Source of the DNA: Bidens hawaiensis
Taxonomy: Eukaryota; Streptophyta; Magnoliopsida; Asterales; Asteraceae
Reading direction: 5' to 3'
NCBI GenBank assembly: GCA_021521415.1
Contig: JAIQDT010000230.1
Span: 1,467,501 to 1,531,500, forward strand
DNA: 64,000 nucleotides
In this document: in pieces, positions 12,114-22,524 of the stretch
How the letters are laid out: each line of letters begins with the position of its first letter
Position numbering within the stretch: the stretch's first letter is position 1
Program-made: the position numbers and the translations under genes
The notes under the pieces: generated by a model
Database searches by the model: none
Told to the model about the DNA's origin: nothing
Seen by the model: only the letters and a program-made list of their open reading frames with translations

Positions 12114-12474
12114 TACATCCCGCCACTCACTCATCCTCTATAAACTACGTAGATCTTTTTTATATATTTTTTGGTATAATTTTTTCTTTTTGTTAAATTG
12201 TGTGTGTCATGAAACTAGAAAATATTTTTTTTTGTATTGTATTTTCAAAACCCGATAGAAACTCGATGGGATTTGAGTCGGACATACCCGACGGGTATTT
12301 TTAATAAACTAACTGGTATACCCGTAACCCGCGGGTATACCCGATACCCGATGGATATTTACCCGATAAATACCCGACGGGTCTGCGACAGGTCTAGGAC
12401 GGGGTTTTATAATTGGGTCCTGGTCTGGGAATACCTAGACCCGTCCCAAACCCGACCCGTTACCATCCCTATAA
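11745..12474. mobile_element. Nested hAT-type MITE, AGGGATG ends, TSD TTAGACTT
   Basis: It begins AGGGATGACAGTGAAACCCG and ends CCATCCCTATAA, with subterminal arrays of ACCCGA/GACGGGT in opposite orientation at the two ends. The octamer TTAGACTT is present on both sides (11737-11744 and 12475-12482). It lies inside the GAGCTCG-family copy and is therefore the younger insertion. The centre holds a long (TA)n run. Confidence 0.75.
12059..12109. repeat. (TA)n microsatellite, about 25 units
   Basis: An uninterrupted TA dinucleotide run within the nested MITE. A shorter TA/CA run lies just upstream near 11960-11995. Such runs are length-unstable. Confidence 0.95.
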
Positions 12475-12909
12475 TTAGACTTCTATGTATTAGATTTACA
12501 TCACCCATCAAACTCGAATCGAGATTTGACTCGTTTAGGTACTACATGAACTTGAGCTTATCTTATCTTATCTTAGGCTCGTTTAAAGTTATTTTTTTTT
12601 CCTGAAAGTATACAAAAATAACTAAAAACATATAATGTATAAATAACTAATAAAATAATAAGCTAGCCTAGACCCAACTTGAAAATTAACCAGACGAGCT
12701 GATCTCAAGCTTTAAAAGAATAACCTAAAACAAGTGGAGCTCGAATTCAGTCATACATCTCACCAGTAACCAGAGACTTGTGCACACCACACGTTCATGA
12801 TCCACATTCACCCACTATCTACACTTCAACATTTCAACCTAATGTTATAATGACACGTGTACTCATCACAACAAACATTAGTCAACGATTGACCAAACAC
12901 CCACACGTG

Positions 12910-13190
12910 TCATCATCATCATCATCATCGTACTCAGTATATCCCACCAATAGCAAAGCTATAGTAGGGACTGAGGAGGGTAAGATGTAGACAGCCTTAC
13001 CTCTACCCCATAAGGATAGAGAGGCTGCTTCCGGTGAGACCCCCGGCTCGATAGTAGTTTTGCATCAAGCCTTGGACATAAGGCACATAGCACTCAATCA
13101 TCGGGACACCGGCTGATCGGTGCATGTACCTTTGTCTTTCGGCTATCAACGCCACTACATGATGCCTGATTAACCGTCCGTCACTTTTAA
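12910..13190 (-). mobile_element. SINE (Au-like), minus strand
   Basis: On the minus strand the segment reads GGTAAGGCTGTCTACATCTT followed by ACCCTCCTCAGTCCC and a tail ending in repeated GAT trinucleotides (12910-12930 on plus). This block, with the preceding GGAAGCAGCCTCTCTATCC, recalls the 3' half of the plant Au-SINE family, whose members end in short simple repeats. The 5' tRNA-related head would lie towards 13110-13190 and is too diverged for me to confirm A and B boxes. Flanking duplications were not resolved. Confidence 0.5.
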
Positions 13191-14365
13191 CGTTATTTTC
13201 ATGAGATTAGTAAAATAACGTCAAAATTAGTGCAATTTCACTTTTGCCCACCCGAGGGTTCACACATATATACATCATATGTGCGCACCGCACGCAGGGC
13301 TAGATTTGTGATTTCTCTTTATTTAAAACCTTAGGTAAAAAAAATGTAACGTTTCATATTAATAAAATTATAAAATATAAAATGGATGGTAGAGCCACCA
13401 CCACTTTCCTCCAGGACACGGCGGCGAATAACGCCGGAGAACGGCCTAAGGAACCTTGGAAAGGAGAACTTGTGAAGTGTATAGTTTACGCCGGACTCGA
13501 TGCCATTATCACTTCGTTTTCGCTTATATCGTCCATCTCGGCCGGTCGTTTATCTTCCGGTTAGTCCGTTATAATGTTTGGAACGTTTCTGTACCTAATA
13601 AATAAGTAACTGTGTGTCACGTGCTCACGTGTCATAATTCTGTAAGTTCAAGATTTTTTTTGTTGGTTTGTTTATTTTATATCTTAAATAAGTAACTAAT
13701 TTTATTTTTATGTTATTTTAAAATATGTATTTATGATTCTTAAATCTTTGTTATTATTTATTTAATATTTTATTCTAGTAGTCGTGTATTAAGTTTATAA
13801 CATAGTTTATATGCATTATTTTCGTGATGATTTTTTTTTTTTGGTTTAAAGGTATTTTTTTTAACTATATGTAATGTAATTATAACTTTTTATTTCCGTA
13901 AATAATCTTAATTAGAAAATGCTACATTGCTACTAGCTATATTATCAATAAAAAATATATATATAAAATGATTAGGGGTGATTGTTTGGAATTAGATTTA
14001 TCAATTATATATGTGCCTTACTTTTTAATAAGTAAAAAAATACTATAAATTTTATTTGTCTATTTATTTATTTAATTATTTTGGTTTAAATTTAAGTTTC
14101 TTTAAAAATTTAAAACACGGATAACTTAATATTTTAGTTGATACATAACTTAAAAACTTATTTTTAGCTACATATTACTTCCATAACTAATCCACAATGA
14201 TTAAATACTTAAATAAAAGTGATTTATATATGTGTAATTAACTTTTTATTTAGTTTGCAGTGTTTCATAACTCATGTTAGAAAAAATAAAAAATCGTCAT
14301 TGTTTGTGCCATTGCAGCTGATGTGTTGGTTTTGGGGTTTGCAAACTTGGTGGCCGATGGTATAT

Positions 14366-15430
14366 TGAAGAAACACTAAGTGATCCCGGGCAGATTACGG
14401 ATAATCTGTGGGTTAAGTAGATGTTTCCCACGAGGGGTTAGATCCGGCAAAGATGGTTCTTCTGATGACCTGCAAAACAGACACCGTGAGCTCGTTACTG
14501 AGAAGGGGGGGTTACCTCCTTGTGACCACCCTCCGGCGTGAGAATCAGACTAGATTGCTCTTGAATATAAGTGTATATTAAGAGAATGACTAGAGCAGAT
14601 ATCAGGTAATATATCAAGATATGAGATATGAGATAAGATAATACCATTCCAAGGTGTTGGAGTATTTATAGCCGAAGATAGGTTCCAAGAAGGTACAGCC
14701 GGCTGAATAGTATTCCTGTTCTGCCAACTGTGGGCTACGCACATGCTATGCTGGTGGTTGGTGGGTAGGCAGCGGCTGATAGTGACCAGGCCGGCTGTGT
14801 ACTATTCATGTTCCACCCACTGCAGGCTATGCACGTCCTCCGACAGGTTGGTGAGTAGGCAGCGGCTGATAGTGACACAGTACAAGAGCGTGCTGCTCGT
14901 CATACTGTTGTCAGTGAGCTGTCGTATCTTTGGTCAGATCTTTTGTCCATACCTCGTCAGGTACAGTACAAAAGATCCTCCAGTATCGTACGGACTGGCT
15001 CATTTGGGTGGGAGTTTTCCCGGCTTTGTGCGGGAGTGTTCCCGGCTTGCTCATCTCCTCTTCAGGTGACTACTGAATTATTTAAGAGTTAAGTGCCTTG
15101 TGCGTGTAGCCTTGCTGCGCGGGTAGCCTTCCCTGATGGCTTAGTATCCGTTGCTGCGGGAACAGGCGGAGTACGTCGACCATTGGGAGGCTTTTCCTGC
15201 GGGAACAGCTTGCGTACTGCGCGTAAGGACGTCACGTCTCTGAACATGGTGGGTCCTGCGGGTCCAGTTGGTTTCTGCGCAGACGTCTCTCTTCAAGGTG
15301 AGTCTGCGAGTTTAGCCTTTGCGCAGATGTCCCTGTTGCAGGTGAGTCTTGCGGGTTCAACTGCGCAGACGTCTCTCTTTGAGGTGAGTCTTGCGGGTCC
15401 AACTGGGCTCTGCTGGGACCTACCTCTTCA
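14366..15430 (-). repeat. LTR (3' LTR in element orientation), copy 1
   Basis: Starts TGAAGAAACACTAAG and ends CTACCTCTTCA on the plus strand. It contains a minus-strand TATA box (CTATAAATAC, about 14661-14671) and, near its right end, short tandem units around TGCGCAGACGTC. The neighbouring plus-strand sequence AGTCCCCCAGTCC reads as a purine-rich tract on the minus strand, consistent with a polypurine tract. Confidence 0.92.
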
Positions 15431-15812
15431 AGTCCCCCAGTCCAATGTTCTTCTCATGAATTACTAATAAGTGAGGTGAAATTTTGGACTTAAGCAAAGG
15501 GTTTTGAAAAGGGTTTAGTTTTAAGGTTTTCCATGGGGATTCTTCCCGCGGAAGTCCTAATGTCACGCAGAAATTCCCGACTTTTCTGCTTGATCTTTGG
15601 GTATGATACGGGTAGGTCTGTAACCTCCTCGCAAGTCAGGAGCGTTGAGTTCCACTTGTATAGATTCTCCATGAGGTTTTGGTAGTTTTGAACATAGTGA
15701 TCAATTATGTTAAACAACCAATTCCATCTTGGAGCTTCACACAATCTAGTTCTCGACGTTCCCGCTATGCGGGGATGTTATTCCCGTTTCCGCAAGCATG
15801 GCCCAGAAGATC

Positions 15813-16103
15813 CTTCTTGGTTTCATTTCCCTGTGGAGTGCTAGGTATGTGAAGGGTTTTGCCTTGACACTGTACCCGCACTCGTCTTATAGTTACTTTA
15901 CTTCCAAGGTATTCCTGGCTTCAATTCCCTGCGGGTGCTAAGTATGTGAAGGGTTTTGCCTTGACACTGTACCCGCACCCGTCTTATAGTTACTTGGTTG
16001 CCGAGGTATTCTTGGCTTCAATTCCCTGCAGGTGCTAAGTATGTGAAGGGTTTTGCCTTAACACTGTACTCGCACCTGTCTTATAGTTACTTGGTTGCCA
16101 AGG
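15813..16103. repeat. Tandem repeat, 3 x 97 bp
   Basis: Each unit contains TATGTGAAGGGTTTTGCCTT, a CACTGTACYCGCAC block, TCTTATAGTTACTT and a final CCRAGG. Unit starts are about 15813, 15910 and 16007. Copy 2 of the element has only two units (about 40164-40355), so unit number has changed within the family. Confidence 0.85.
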
Positions 16104-16456
16104 TAATGGGTATAGTCCCGCTTACTTTTGAATCATTTTTTTTTTTTTGAATCTTTTTGAAATTTGAAGAGTTGGTGAAAGGATAAGAACAGTCCAGACT
16201 GTTGAAACGTCGTCCGACGGTTTCTTCTGGCAGTGTCAGGACGTGCAGGAAGTTATGGCGACGTGACAGTATATGGTCATTCCAAACGATTTTTCAGGCG
16301 CGTGGGCGCGAGTTTTCGGGCGCGTGGCCAAGAAGTTTTCGGCACGCGTCCTGTCAACAGCTGTTGCCAGCTTGCTTTTTCCACGTGTCATAGTTTCATT
16401 GCACCAGTGTTTTCCTCTCTCTTCCGCATTAAATTCATCGCATTCATTGCGATGAG

Positions 16457-16464
16457 TATATAAA
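16457..16464 (+). promoter_or_regulatory. TATA box of the antisense gene (aORF), copy 1
   Basis: TATATAAA in the context GAGTATATAAAGGGGGAGAG, 119 bases before the aORF ATG. The same box and context occur in copy 2 at 40704-40711. Its presence points to an internal promoter that transcribes the aORF opposite to the LTR transcript. Transcription itself is inferred. Confidence 0.7.
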
Positions 16465-16582
16465 GGGGGAGAGTGCATCTTAATCCACACTTTCACTTCT
16501 TTCTTCTTCAAGCGATTTCCGGCGAATACTCTAACCTTCTGTCGAGCATTCTCCTGAAATCGTTGCCTTTCGTCCTTCCAGA

Positions 16583-19500
16583 ATGTCTTCTTCCCATGAT
16601 GTTGAGGCTACTGCCGAGGAGTCTGACATGTTCGTCGAGAATCCGTCGTCCACTTCTGATAAGGACGATAAGAGTACTGCTGGCGAGTGCCAGTGTGCTC
16701 TTCCCGTCGGCCAGTATCAGTATATCGTCAGGAAGTTCATGCTCGAGCCTTTCGAGCTTGAGTTTCCTGAGCCACACCAGACGGTGTATGATGCCCTCAA
16801 GGGCAAAATAGGGGTGTATGCTACATTCTTCATCTATGGGAATCTCAGGTTCCCATTGACGAAGTTTGTATACCGTGTTCTGGAGAGACACGGTGTGCAC
16901 CTGACAGAGGTACACCCAATGGCGATCGCAAAGATCCGCCATTTTGAATGGGTGTGCCTCATTCTGGGCGTGGAGCCCCATGTCGACCGCCTGATGACCT
17001 TCTATTCTTGGAGGTGCATCCAGGGGTGGTATACCTTGGTCAATCGGGTCAAGGGTCAGAAGATCTGCGCAACCGAGCGCAGTCTTCGGTCTTGGAAGCG
17101 GGAGTTCTTCTATATCTCCGCTCGCGTCGTCCCGATAGCGATGACGTTTAAGAACGGGAGAGCTCTCCCGAACCTTCACGCCTCCAACTATGAGGAGGCG
17201 GAATGGTTCGCCAAGATTTCTCTGATCCAATCTCCGGTTTACCGCTTTGCGGAGTCCGGGATGGTGATGCTCGGGATGAGCCGGGTGTGGAAGAATGCTG
17301 GGGCGGAGGCGCCGCAGATTCCCATCGTCCTTGAATACGGTTTGAACTCTATCCCTTACGGTATGCTTCACATCTTTTTGCTGATTTAGGGTTTTTCCGC
17401 TAAACTGTTTTTTCTTTTTTCAGAGGGAAACGATTTGCAATCGCTTCTGTACCCGCGGGAAGCTGATGGTCCCGCTCGGATGGGTACCCGTGCTCTTGAT
17501 GAGAACGAGTTGCCCATCTTGGAGCAAACGAGGGATCGGTTTGTGGAGGTCTACCCGCCGGGCCACCCGATTTTGAGCGCCACGCGGCCAGGTAAGGAGT
17601 TATTTAACCCTCGCCCTCTCAATGCTGAAACCTCTGCTGGAATTCCTCTAATTCTGTCTTCTGATGAGGAATCCGCAGACGGTCCTTTCTTGACGCGGAA
17701 GAAGAAGTCTGCTGGCGGAAAGGGCAAGGCGAAGGTTGCCTCCACCGCCGATCAGGGGAACCGGTCAAACTCGGAGACCGAGAGTGAGGAGGCGGCGGGG
17801 AACCCAGGTGGTGTTGAGACCACTGCTCCGGAGGCTGAGACGACTGTCACCTCCGAGCAGCCCAGGACGACGACGGTGACCGGTATGAAGAGGCCGGCTC
17901 CATCGGGTTCGTCCCCGCCCGTTCGCACCTTCAAGCTCAAAAGGACCCGTAAGTACAAACTTCCTTCACTTTTAACTTCATATCTTTCCGCAATTATACT
18001 TATATATCTTCTTTGTGCAGGCGTGGATGCTACCGCATTCCAGGGTGGAGCGGGGAGGAGCACCTCCGGACCCATGACGGTAGGCTTGGTCAACCTACCT
18101 GAGGCGATGACCCAGGTGACTGCGCCTGCTTCAGTTGGTTCAGTTGCTCACCCAGTTGAGCCAACTGTTCCAACTGTGACGACATCTCCGCCGGCTGTCA
18201 GTGCCATATTCACTGATTCCTTCACTGGGCCGGCAGTGAGTGTTTCTGTGGATTCTTCCGCAGCCGCGGCCACGGTTGTGAGTTCACCTCTGGTGAGTTC
18301 ACCTCCGTTGGTTTCCACCGCAGCGGCTTCGACCGTGCCTTCCGCGCTGGCAACTACCTCGCCCCCGGCCGGTTCAGCAGGTATGTTTGGGGCTTCAAGC
18401 CAATCTGTGCCTCCTTCCCATCTGCCTGACCTCTTGGATGGATATCCGTTAGGTTCAGGTGATGGGTTCGGCGGCTACCGGCCTGTTGTCGACCCTACAG
18501 GTGCGTAGGGTGAATTTGGCCTCTTTTTTTTTATCTTTTCCTAACCGCCTTTTGTTTTTGCAGTGTCGGATTCGAATGAGGTGTTTGTTCCACGGTGGAA
18601 CATCCGCCGGGGAACCACCCTTCGGACGCCTGTAGACTGCGTCGAATGGGCGCGCCACGCCGCCCCCGCTGGTGCGTTGGGGGAAGCCATGTCAAGCTAC
18701 CAGGAGGGTAGGCTGACAAATGAGCTCCGGATTCTCCTAGCCCGGATGCAGCCGCGCGTCGAGCTTCTTTGTCATGAAAACGACAAGTTAAAGGCAGCTC
18801 GGATTCAAGAAGTAGCTCAGGCGCGGGCTGTCCGAGAGGAGAACAGGAGGCTCTCCGCTTTTGCTGCGGAAGAGGAGAAGGCCTTCAAGGCCCTTGAGGT
18901 TGAAGTTCAGGCCCGTCTCGAGGCCCGTTCCAAGGCTGCCCAAGCTGTTAACGAACAGCTTCGGCTGGCTAAGGAAACTGCACGGAACGCAACTGAGAGG
19001 GCCACCAAGGCTGAAGCTGTTGCTGAACCTCTACGCCTCGAGAATGAGGAACTTAAAGCCAAATTAGAGAGGCTCCAACAGGCTCATGATGCCTTGGCCA
19101 TGGAAGACGCCAAGAAGCTTCAAGAGATCTTGGACCAGAGGGGCGTGCTTGACCATACTGAGCGTAAGCTAAAGGGCGTCGAGGAGGCTGCGGCTAAAGA
19201 AGTGTTGCTTGCCAACCTTAACAAAAGTGAAGCCGAACGCGCCCGTAACCAAGCTCAAGCTGCCCTCCAGGAGGCTCTGGTTACCAAGGAATGGCTTCTA
19301 CGAGAAGCGTTGTCGCAGGTAAGCTTTGCTTCATAATGTCTTCACGCTTTTCTTTATACTTAGAAAAGGTTTTGATACTTGTATTTTTGTTTTGTAGGTT
19401 GTGCATCGGGTCTTCACAGATACATCATATGACGATGCCATGAGCGCAGCCCTCAACGCTTCTCATGAGGATGGGGAAAAGGCTGGCTTCCTGCTTGGTC

Positions 19501-19742
19501 TAGGGTTCGTTGAGAAGGGCATCCCGCCTTCCAACTTCCCTTTATATGATGTTGATACTGAAGCTGCTTATGACCAAGCAGTGAACCAATATGCTGCCTT
19601 CCCGCATCCAGTGGTGGAGAAGGTGAACGAAGTTGCTGCTGCTGATGATGGGTTAACCATTCTCAAGACCTTCCTTGAACCGCCACAGCCAAGTGATGGT
19701 GCGGGTACAAGTGGGTTTGGAGGAAGTGGTCCTGAAGCTTGA
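16583..19742 (+). CDS. Antisense extra ORF (aORF): Transposase_28-like domain plus coiled coil, five exons
   Basis: Exons 16583-17360, 17424-17948, 18021-18500, 18564-19318 and 19398-19742 join in frame to 2,883 bases (960 codons plus stop). The four introns are 63-79 bases, each GT-AG with a pyrimidine-rich acceptor. Exon 1 resembles the 'putative gypsy type transposon' family (PF04195, Transposase_28): NLRFPLTKFVYRVLERHGV, FEWVCLILGVEPHVDRLMTF, GWYTLVNRVKG. Exons 2-3 are Ser/Thr/Pro/Ala-rich, with basic stretches such as RKKKSAGGKGKAK. Exon 4 is a long coiled coil (about 240 residues rich in E, A, K, R, L). Exon 5 is acidic and ends FGGSGPEA. The gene runs opposite to gag and has its own TATA box. 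The antisense orientation explains how introns survive retrotransposition. Function is unknown; a host-derived or regulatory role is speculative. Confidence 0.8.
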
Positions 19743-20016
19743 ACCTTTAGATCCCTTTCCACTGTTAGGATATGTTTGTTTTTGTATAGATTTACACTCT
19801 TGTAGGCGAGTAGATACCCGGCCATTCTTGTAATACTTGAATTTTTCTGGAATGTAAATCTTTTGTGCGGGTAGGACCGTCACTCTTGCTTTATAAACGT
19901 TATACAACTTGCTCATGCATATTATAGTTTAATTTGGCAATTGTTTTGCCGCATAAACAATATATGATTCGCTTGTGCATACTTTAGTTTAACTTAGCAA
20001 TTTCTTAAGTACTTTG

Positions 20017-20643
20017 AATAAGTTAACCTATCAACGTGGCAGATAATAGGTTAAAGTTTTGCTTCCTCTTTCGTGATTGTGCGGGTAAGACCGTCACTTG
20101 CACTTAGTAGGATGACTAAACTTTACCTATATCTGACCTGCGTGGAGGTTTTCCTCATTTTTTCCTTGAAGATATTTTCTAAGTGTTCTGAATAAGTTAA
20201 CCGTTCGACGCGCGGTTGTCAATAGGTTAAAGTTTAGTTTCCTCTATCATGATTTGTGCGGTTAGGCCCGGCACTTTCATTTAGTGGGATGACCGAACTT
20301 CACCTATGACTGACCTGCGTGAAGGTTGGCCGTTTTTTGTGTTTATGCGGGTTTTGCCGCCTTCCACACGCAACGATTTCTTCACACTTATGCGGTGAAG
20401 ACCGACATCAGTGTGGAATAAATTAACCGTTCGACGCGCGGTTATCAATAGGTTAGTTCGGTTTCCTCTATCATGATTTGTGCGGTTAGGACCGGCACTT
20501 TCATTTAGTGGGATGACCCAACTTTACCTATAACTAACCTGCGTGAAGGTTGGCCGTTTTTTGTGTTTATGCGGGTTTTGCCGCCTTCCACACGCAACGG
20601 CTTGCTTTCCCACTTATGTACGCGGTGAAGACCGGCATATCAG
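20017..20643. repeat. Tandem repeats of about 174, 226 and 227 bp between aORF and gag
   Basis: Units begin at AATAAGTTAACC-like anchors near 20017, 20191 and 20417 and end near 20644. They share CATGATTTGTGCGGTTAGG, CACTTTCATTTAGTGGGATG and TGCGGGTTTTGCCGCCTTCC. Copy 2 has corresponding units near 44204, 44373, 44605 and 44830. Tat/Ogre elements are known for variable tandem repeats in this zone; here they occupy the place where pol should follow gag. Confidence 0.85.
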
Positions 20644-20940
20644 CGTGGAAAGTTCATAAGTATAAATATAAGACCAGCGTCAATGTGATAAGGAGAATCA
20701 TTTCCATTAAAAGTGGCTCTGGGCCTTTTCTTTTACAAGTTTGGAATTGATCTACATGCAGGCTATGTAATTGAGCTCCCTTCCATGTTCTTGGGAGTGT
20801 CATCGAGCCTTTCGAGCCGATATGCGCTTGGTTCGGAATCTCGTTGTTTACGCAGTATGTAGTCTCCAACATTGAAGCTGCAGTTTTATTCGTGTTTTCC
20901 CCAACTGGAGTTCTACACGCATTAGCCTGCTCAGCGTTCA

Positions 20941-22458
20941 TTACGCCACGAGGTGCGTCAGCGTCCCATCTCTGACGAATGTCTCGATGATGTCTTTCAA
21001 GTCTATGCATTCGTCGGTGGTGTGGCCTTTTGTCCTGTGGAAGTCACAGAATTTGCTCTGATCAGCGTTGTGACGCTCTCGGATTATTGGAGCCTTTGGC
21101 CATGGGAGCCTCTCGGTGTTGAAAATCTCGGTGACGCTTTTGGTGAGCGGCGTCCACCGGGGGTTCCGATTCGACGACTGCCTGTTGTCCTTTCCGCCTA
21201 GCCGAGGGTGCGAGCCGGATGAGGTGTCGAAGTTTACCCTTGACTGCCAAATACCTAGCTTCCTCTTTTTGTTTAGTCGGGCGGTAAGGACGTTATTTTC
21301 TCTTGTTTTCTGGGTGTAGAGGTTTGTGCTTTGGGGAAGATCTCTACCCAATTGCTTTTCCGTTTCCGCGAAGCGTTTAGCTGCTGTCATGATGGCATCC
21401 CATGTGGATGGCATGTCATCTTTACCCGTTAAGGTGCGGATGAGCTCTGGGTCTTTCGCGCCCTGGATGAAAGCAGCGCGAACAAGATCTTCGCTAATAC
21501 TGCCCAGACTTAGCTTCTTTGAATTGAAGCGCGTGATGAAGTCTAATAAAGACTCATCTTCCTCTCGGATGCAGTTGAGGATTGTCCATTGTTCTTCAGT
21601 GTACTTTCTTTGTTGACTGAAGTGTTGGCTGAACTTCTGTTGGAAGTCTGCCCAATCGTAGATGTGGTGGACCGGTAGACGGTCGAACCACGCTCTGGCT
21701 GCTCCAACCAACGTCATCTGGAACATATAACACCACGTGGGTTCCGTCCAGTTGCTGACGGTTGCCCCCGCTATGAATCTGTTCAAATGATCGTCTGAGT
21801 CGGATATACCATCATAGGTGCCGATGTTTGACATCTGTTTGGCACTTCTTGGGGCGATTGCTTCCGCAATGTCCCTTGCAAACTTGGAGGTTCTCGCATT
21901 TGCAGCTGTTGGTCTAAAGGTTTTGGAGAAGTCGCGTGGGTTTCCCCCCGCGTTCCTTGGTTTGAAGGTGACTCCGAAATTCCTTCTCGGTTGGAAGTCC
22001 GTTTCCTTACGCTTCCCTTTCGCCCTATGGCGAGGGTTTGCGTCGGTGTCGGATTCCTCTGAGTACTCGCACTCACTACTCATGTTGAGCTGTTGAGCGC
22101 TTCCAAATTCGTCAGCCTGTTGGATGGAACGTAAGCGTTCGTCCAACTCAGCTTGGAATTCCTTCTGACGTGCTTCCGCCCACGCTTTAACTTGTTCAAG
22201 TGTTTGGCGGGGGAGCCTCGTCTGTTGTTTCTCCAACTGGGCATCGGTGAATCCCAGGGAGAAATTTACTGCACTTGCCCCGGCTTGGGTAACCGGGGTA
22301 GTGTTCGTAAAATTTACTGCACTTGTCCCGGCTTGGGTAACCGGGGTAGTGTTCGTAAATATTGTGTGCTCGCCGGTGTTCCCCCCAGTAGCTGGGGTTG
22401 TGGTTACCGGGGCTTCTTGGTCACTCGTTGGCCTTGGAAACGGAGTAACCTTAACCAT
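20941..22458 (-). CDS. gag: Ty3/gypsy (Tat-like) Gag protein, copy 1, intact 505 codons
   Basis: Starts at the ATG at 22458, about 70 bases inside the 5' LTR and primer site. The N-terminus is low-complexity, with a 16-residue motif TNTTPVTQAG(T/A)SAVNF present twice. A basic linker (RHRAKGKRKE) follows. The retrotransposon Gag core lies around residues 210-350, with FQMTLVGAARAWFDRLP, FQQKFSQHFSQQRKYTEE and DFITRFNSKKL. Near the C-terminus is a zinc-knuckle-like CDFHRTKGHTTDEC. In related autonomous elements this region runs on towards protease; here the frame stops right after it, and no pol frame follows before the tandem repeats. Gag would form the virus-like particle that packages element RNA. 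A complete gag without pol suggests the element supplies its own particle protein. Confidence 0.85.
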   Translation of the reverse strand: MVKVTPFPRPTSDQEAPVTTTPATGGNTGEHTIFTNTTPVTQAGTSAVNFTNTTPVTQAGASAVNFSLGFTDAQLEKQQTRLPRQTLEQVKAWAEARQKEFQAELDERLRSIQQADEFGSAQQLNMSSECEYSEESDTDANPRHRAKGKRKETDFQPRRNFGVTFKPRNAGGNPRDFSKTFRPTAANARTSKFARDIAEAIAPRSAKQMSNIGTYDGISDSDDHLNRFIAGATVSNWTEPTWCYMFQMTLVGAARAWFDRLPVHHIYDWADFQQKFSQHFSQQRKYTEEQWTILNCIREEDESLLDFITRFNSKKLSLGSISEDLVRAAFIQGAKDPELIRTLTGKDDMPSTWDAIMTAAKRFAETEKQLGRDLPQSTNLYTQKTRENNVLTARLNKKRKLGIWQSRVNFDTSSGSHPRLGGKDNRQSSNRNPRWTPLTKSVTEIFNTERLPWPKAPIIRERHNADQSKFCDFHRTKGHTTDECIDLKDIIETFVRDGTLTHLVA

Positions 22459-22505
22459 CTTTCCAGAAGTTTGAAAAAACTGAAAAAGAAGTAGTTCTAG
22501 CTTTT

Positions 22506-22523
22506 ATCCCACGGATGGCGCCA
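22506..22523 (-). promoter_or_regulatory. Primer-binding site, copy 1
   Basis: On the minus strand the right LTR ends TTTCTTCA and, after a single T, continues TGGCGCCATCCGTGGGA. TGGCGCC-type primer sites next to the 5' LTR are common in Tat-lineage elements. The priming tRNA was not identified from memory. The same sequence (variant TGGCGCCATCCGTGC) stands at 49798-49813 in copy 2. Confidence 0.75.
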
Positions 22524-22524
22524 A

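Larger units (their letters stand above)
11540..12760. repeat. GAGCTCG-rich dispersed repeat, copy 2, split by a nested MITE
   Basis: The left part (about 11540-11744) and right part (about 12483-12760) together look like one member of the GAGCTCG family: CGAGCCCGAACTCGAGTC on the left, and AACTCGAATCGAGATTTGAC and GTGGAGCTCGAATTC on the right. They are separated by a 730-bp element with an 8-bp duplication. The join TTTAGACTTCTATG resembles TTTGGACTTCTGTG in the uninterrupted copy near 29090, which supports the nesting. Confidence 0.6.
15431..16582. other. Internal non-coding segment of copy 1 and aORF leader
   Basis: Lies between the left LTR and the aORF start. It holds the putative polypurine tract at about 15431-15443, three 97-bp tandem units (15813-16103), a T-run at 16137-16148, and the promoter and leader of the aORF. 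The short open frames here are not conserved as proteins between the two copies. Confidence 0.6.

Noticed and set aside
16508..17371. 287-codon minus-strand open frame opposite aORF exon 1
   Set aside because: It is the antisense shadow of the conserved plus-strand exon. It has no domain, no gene-like start, and in copy 2 the corresponding frame is shorter (40748-41413).
20654..21010. 118-codon minus-strand frame after gag, with a similar one in copy 2 (44758-45204)
   Set aside because: Considered as a pol remnant. The upstream part is an out-of-frame reading of gag and the remainder has no protease or RT motif.
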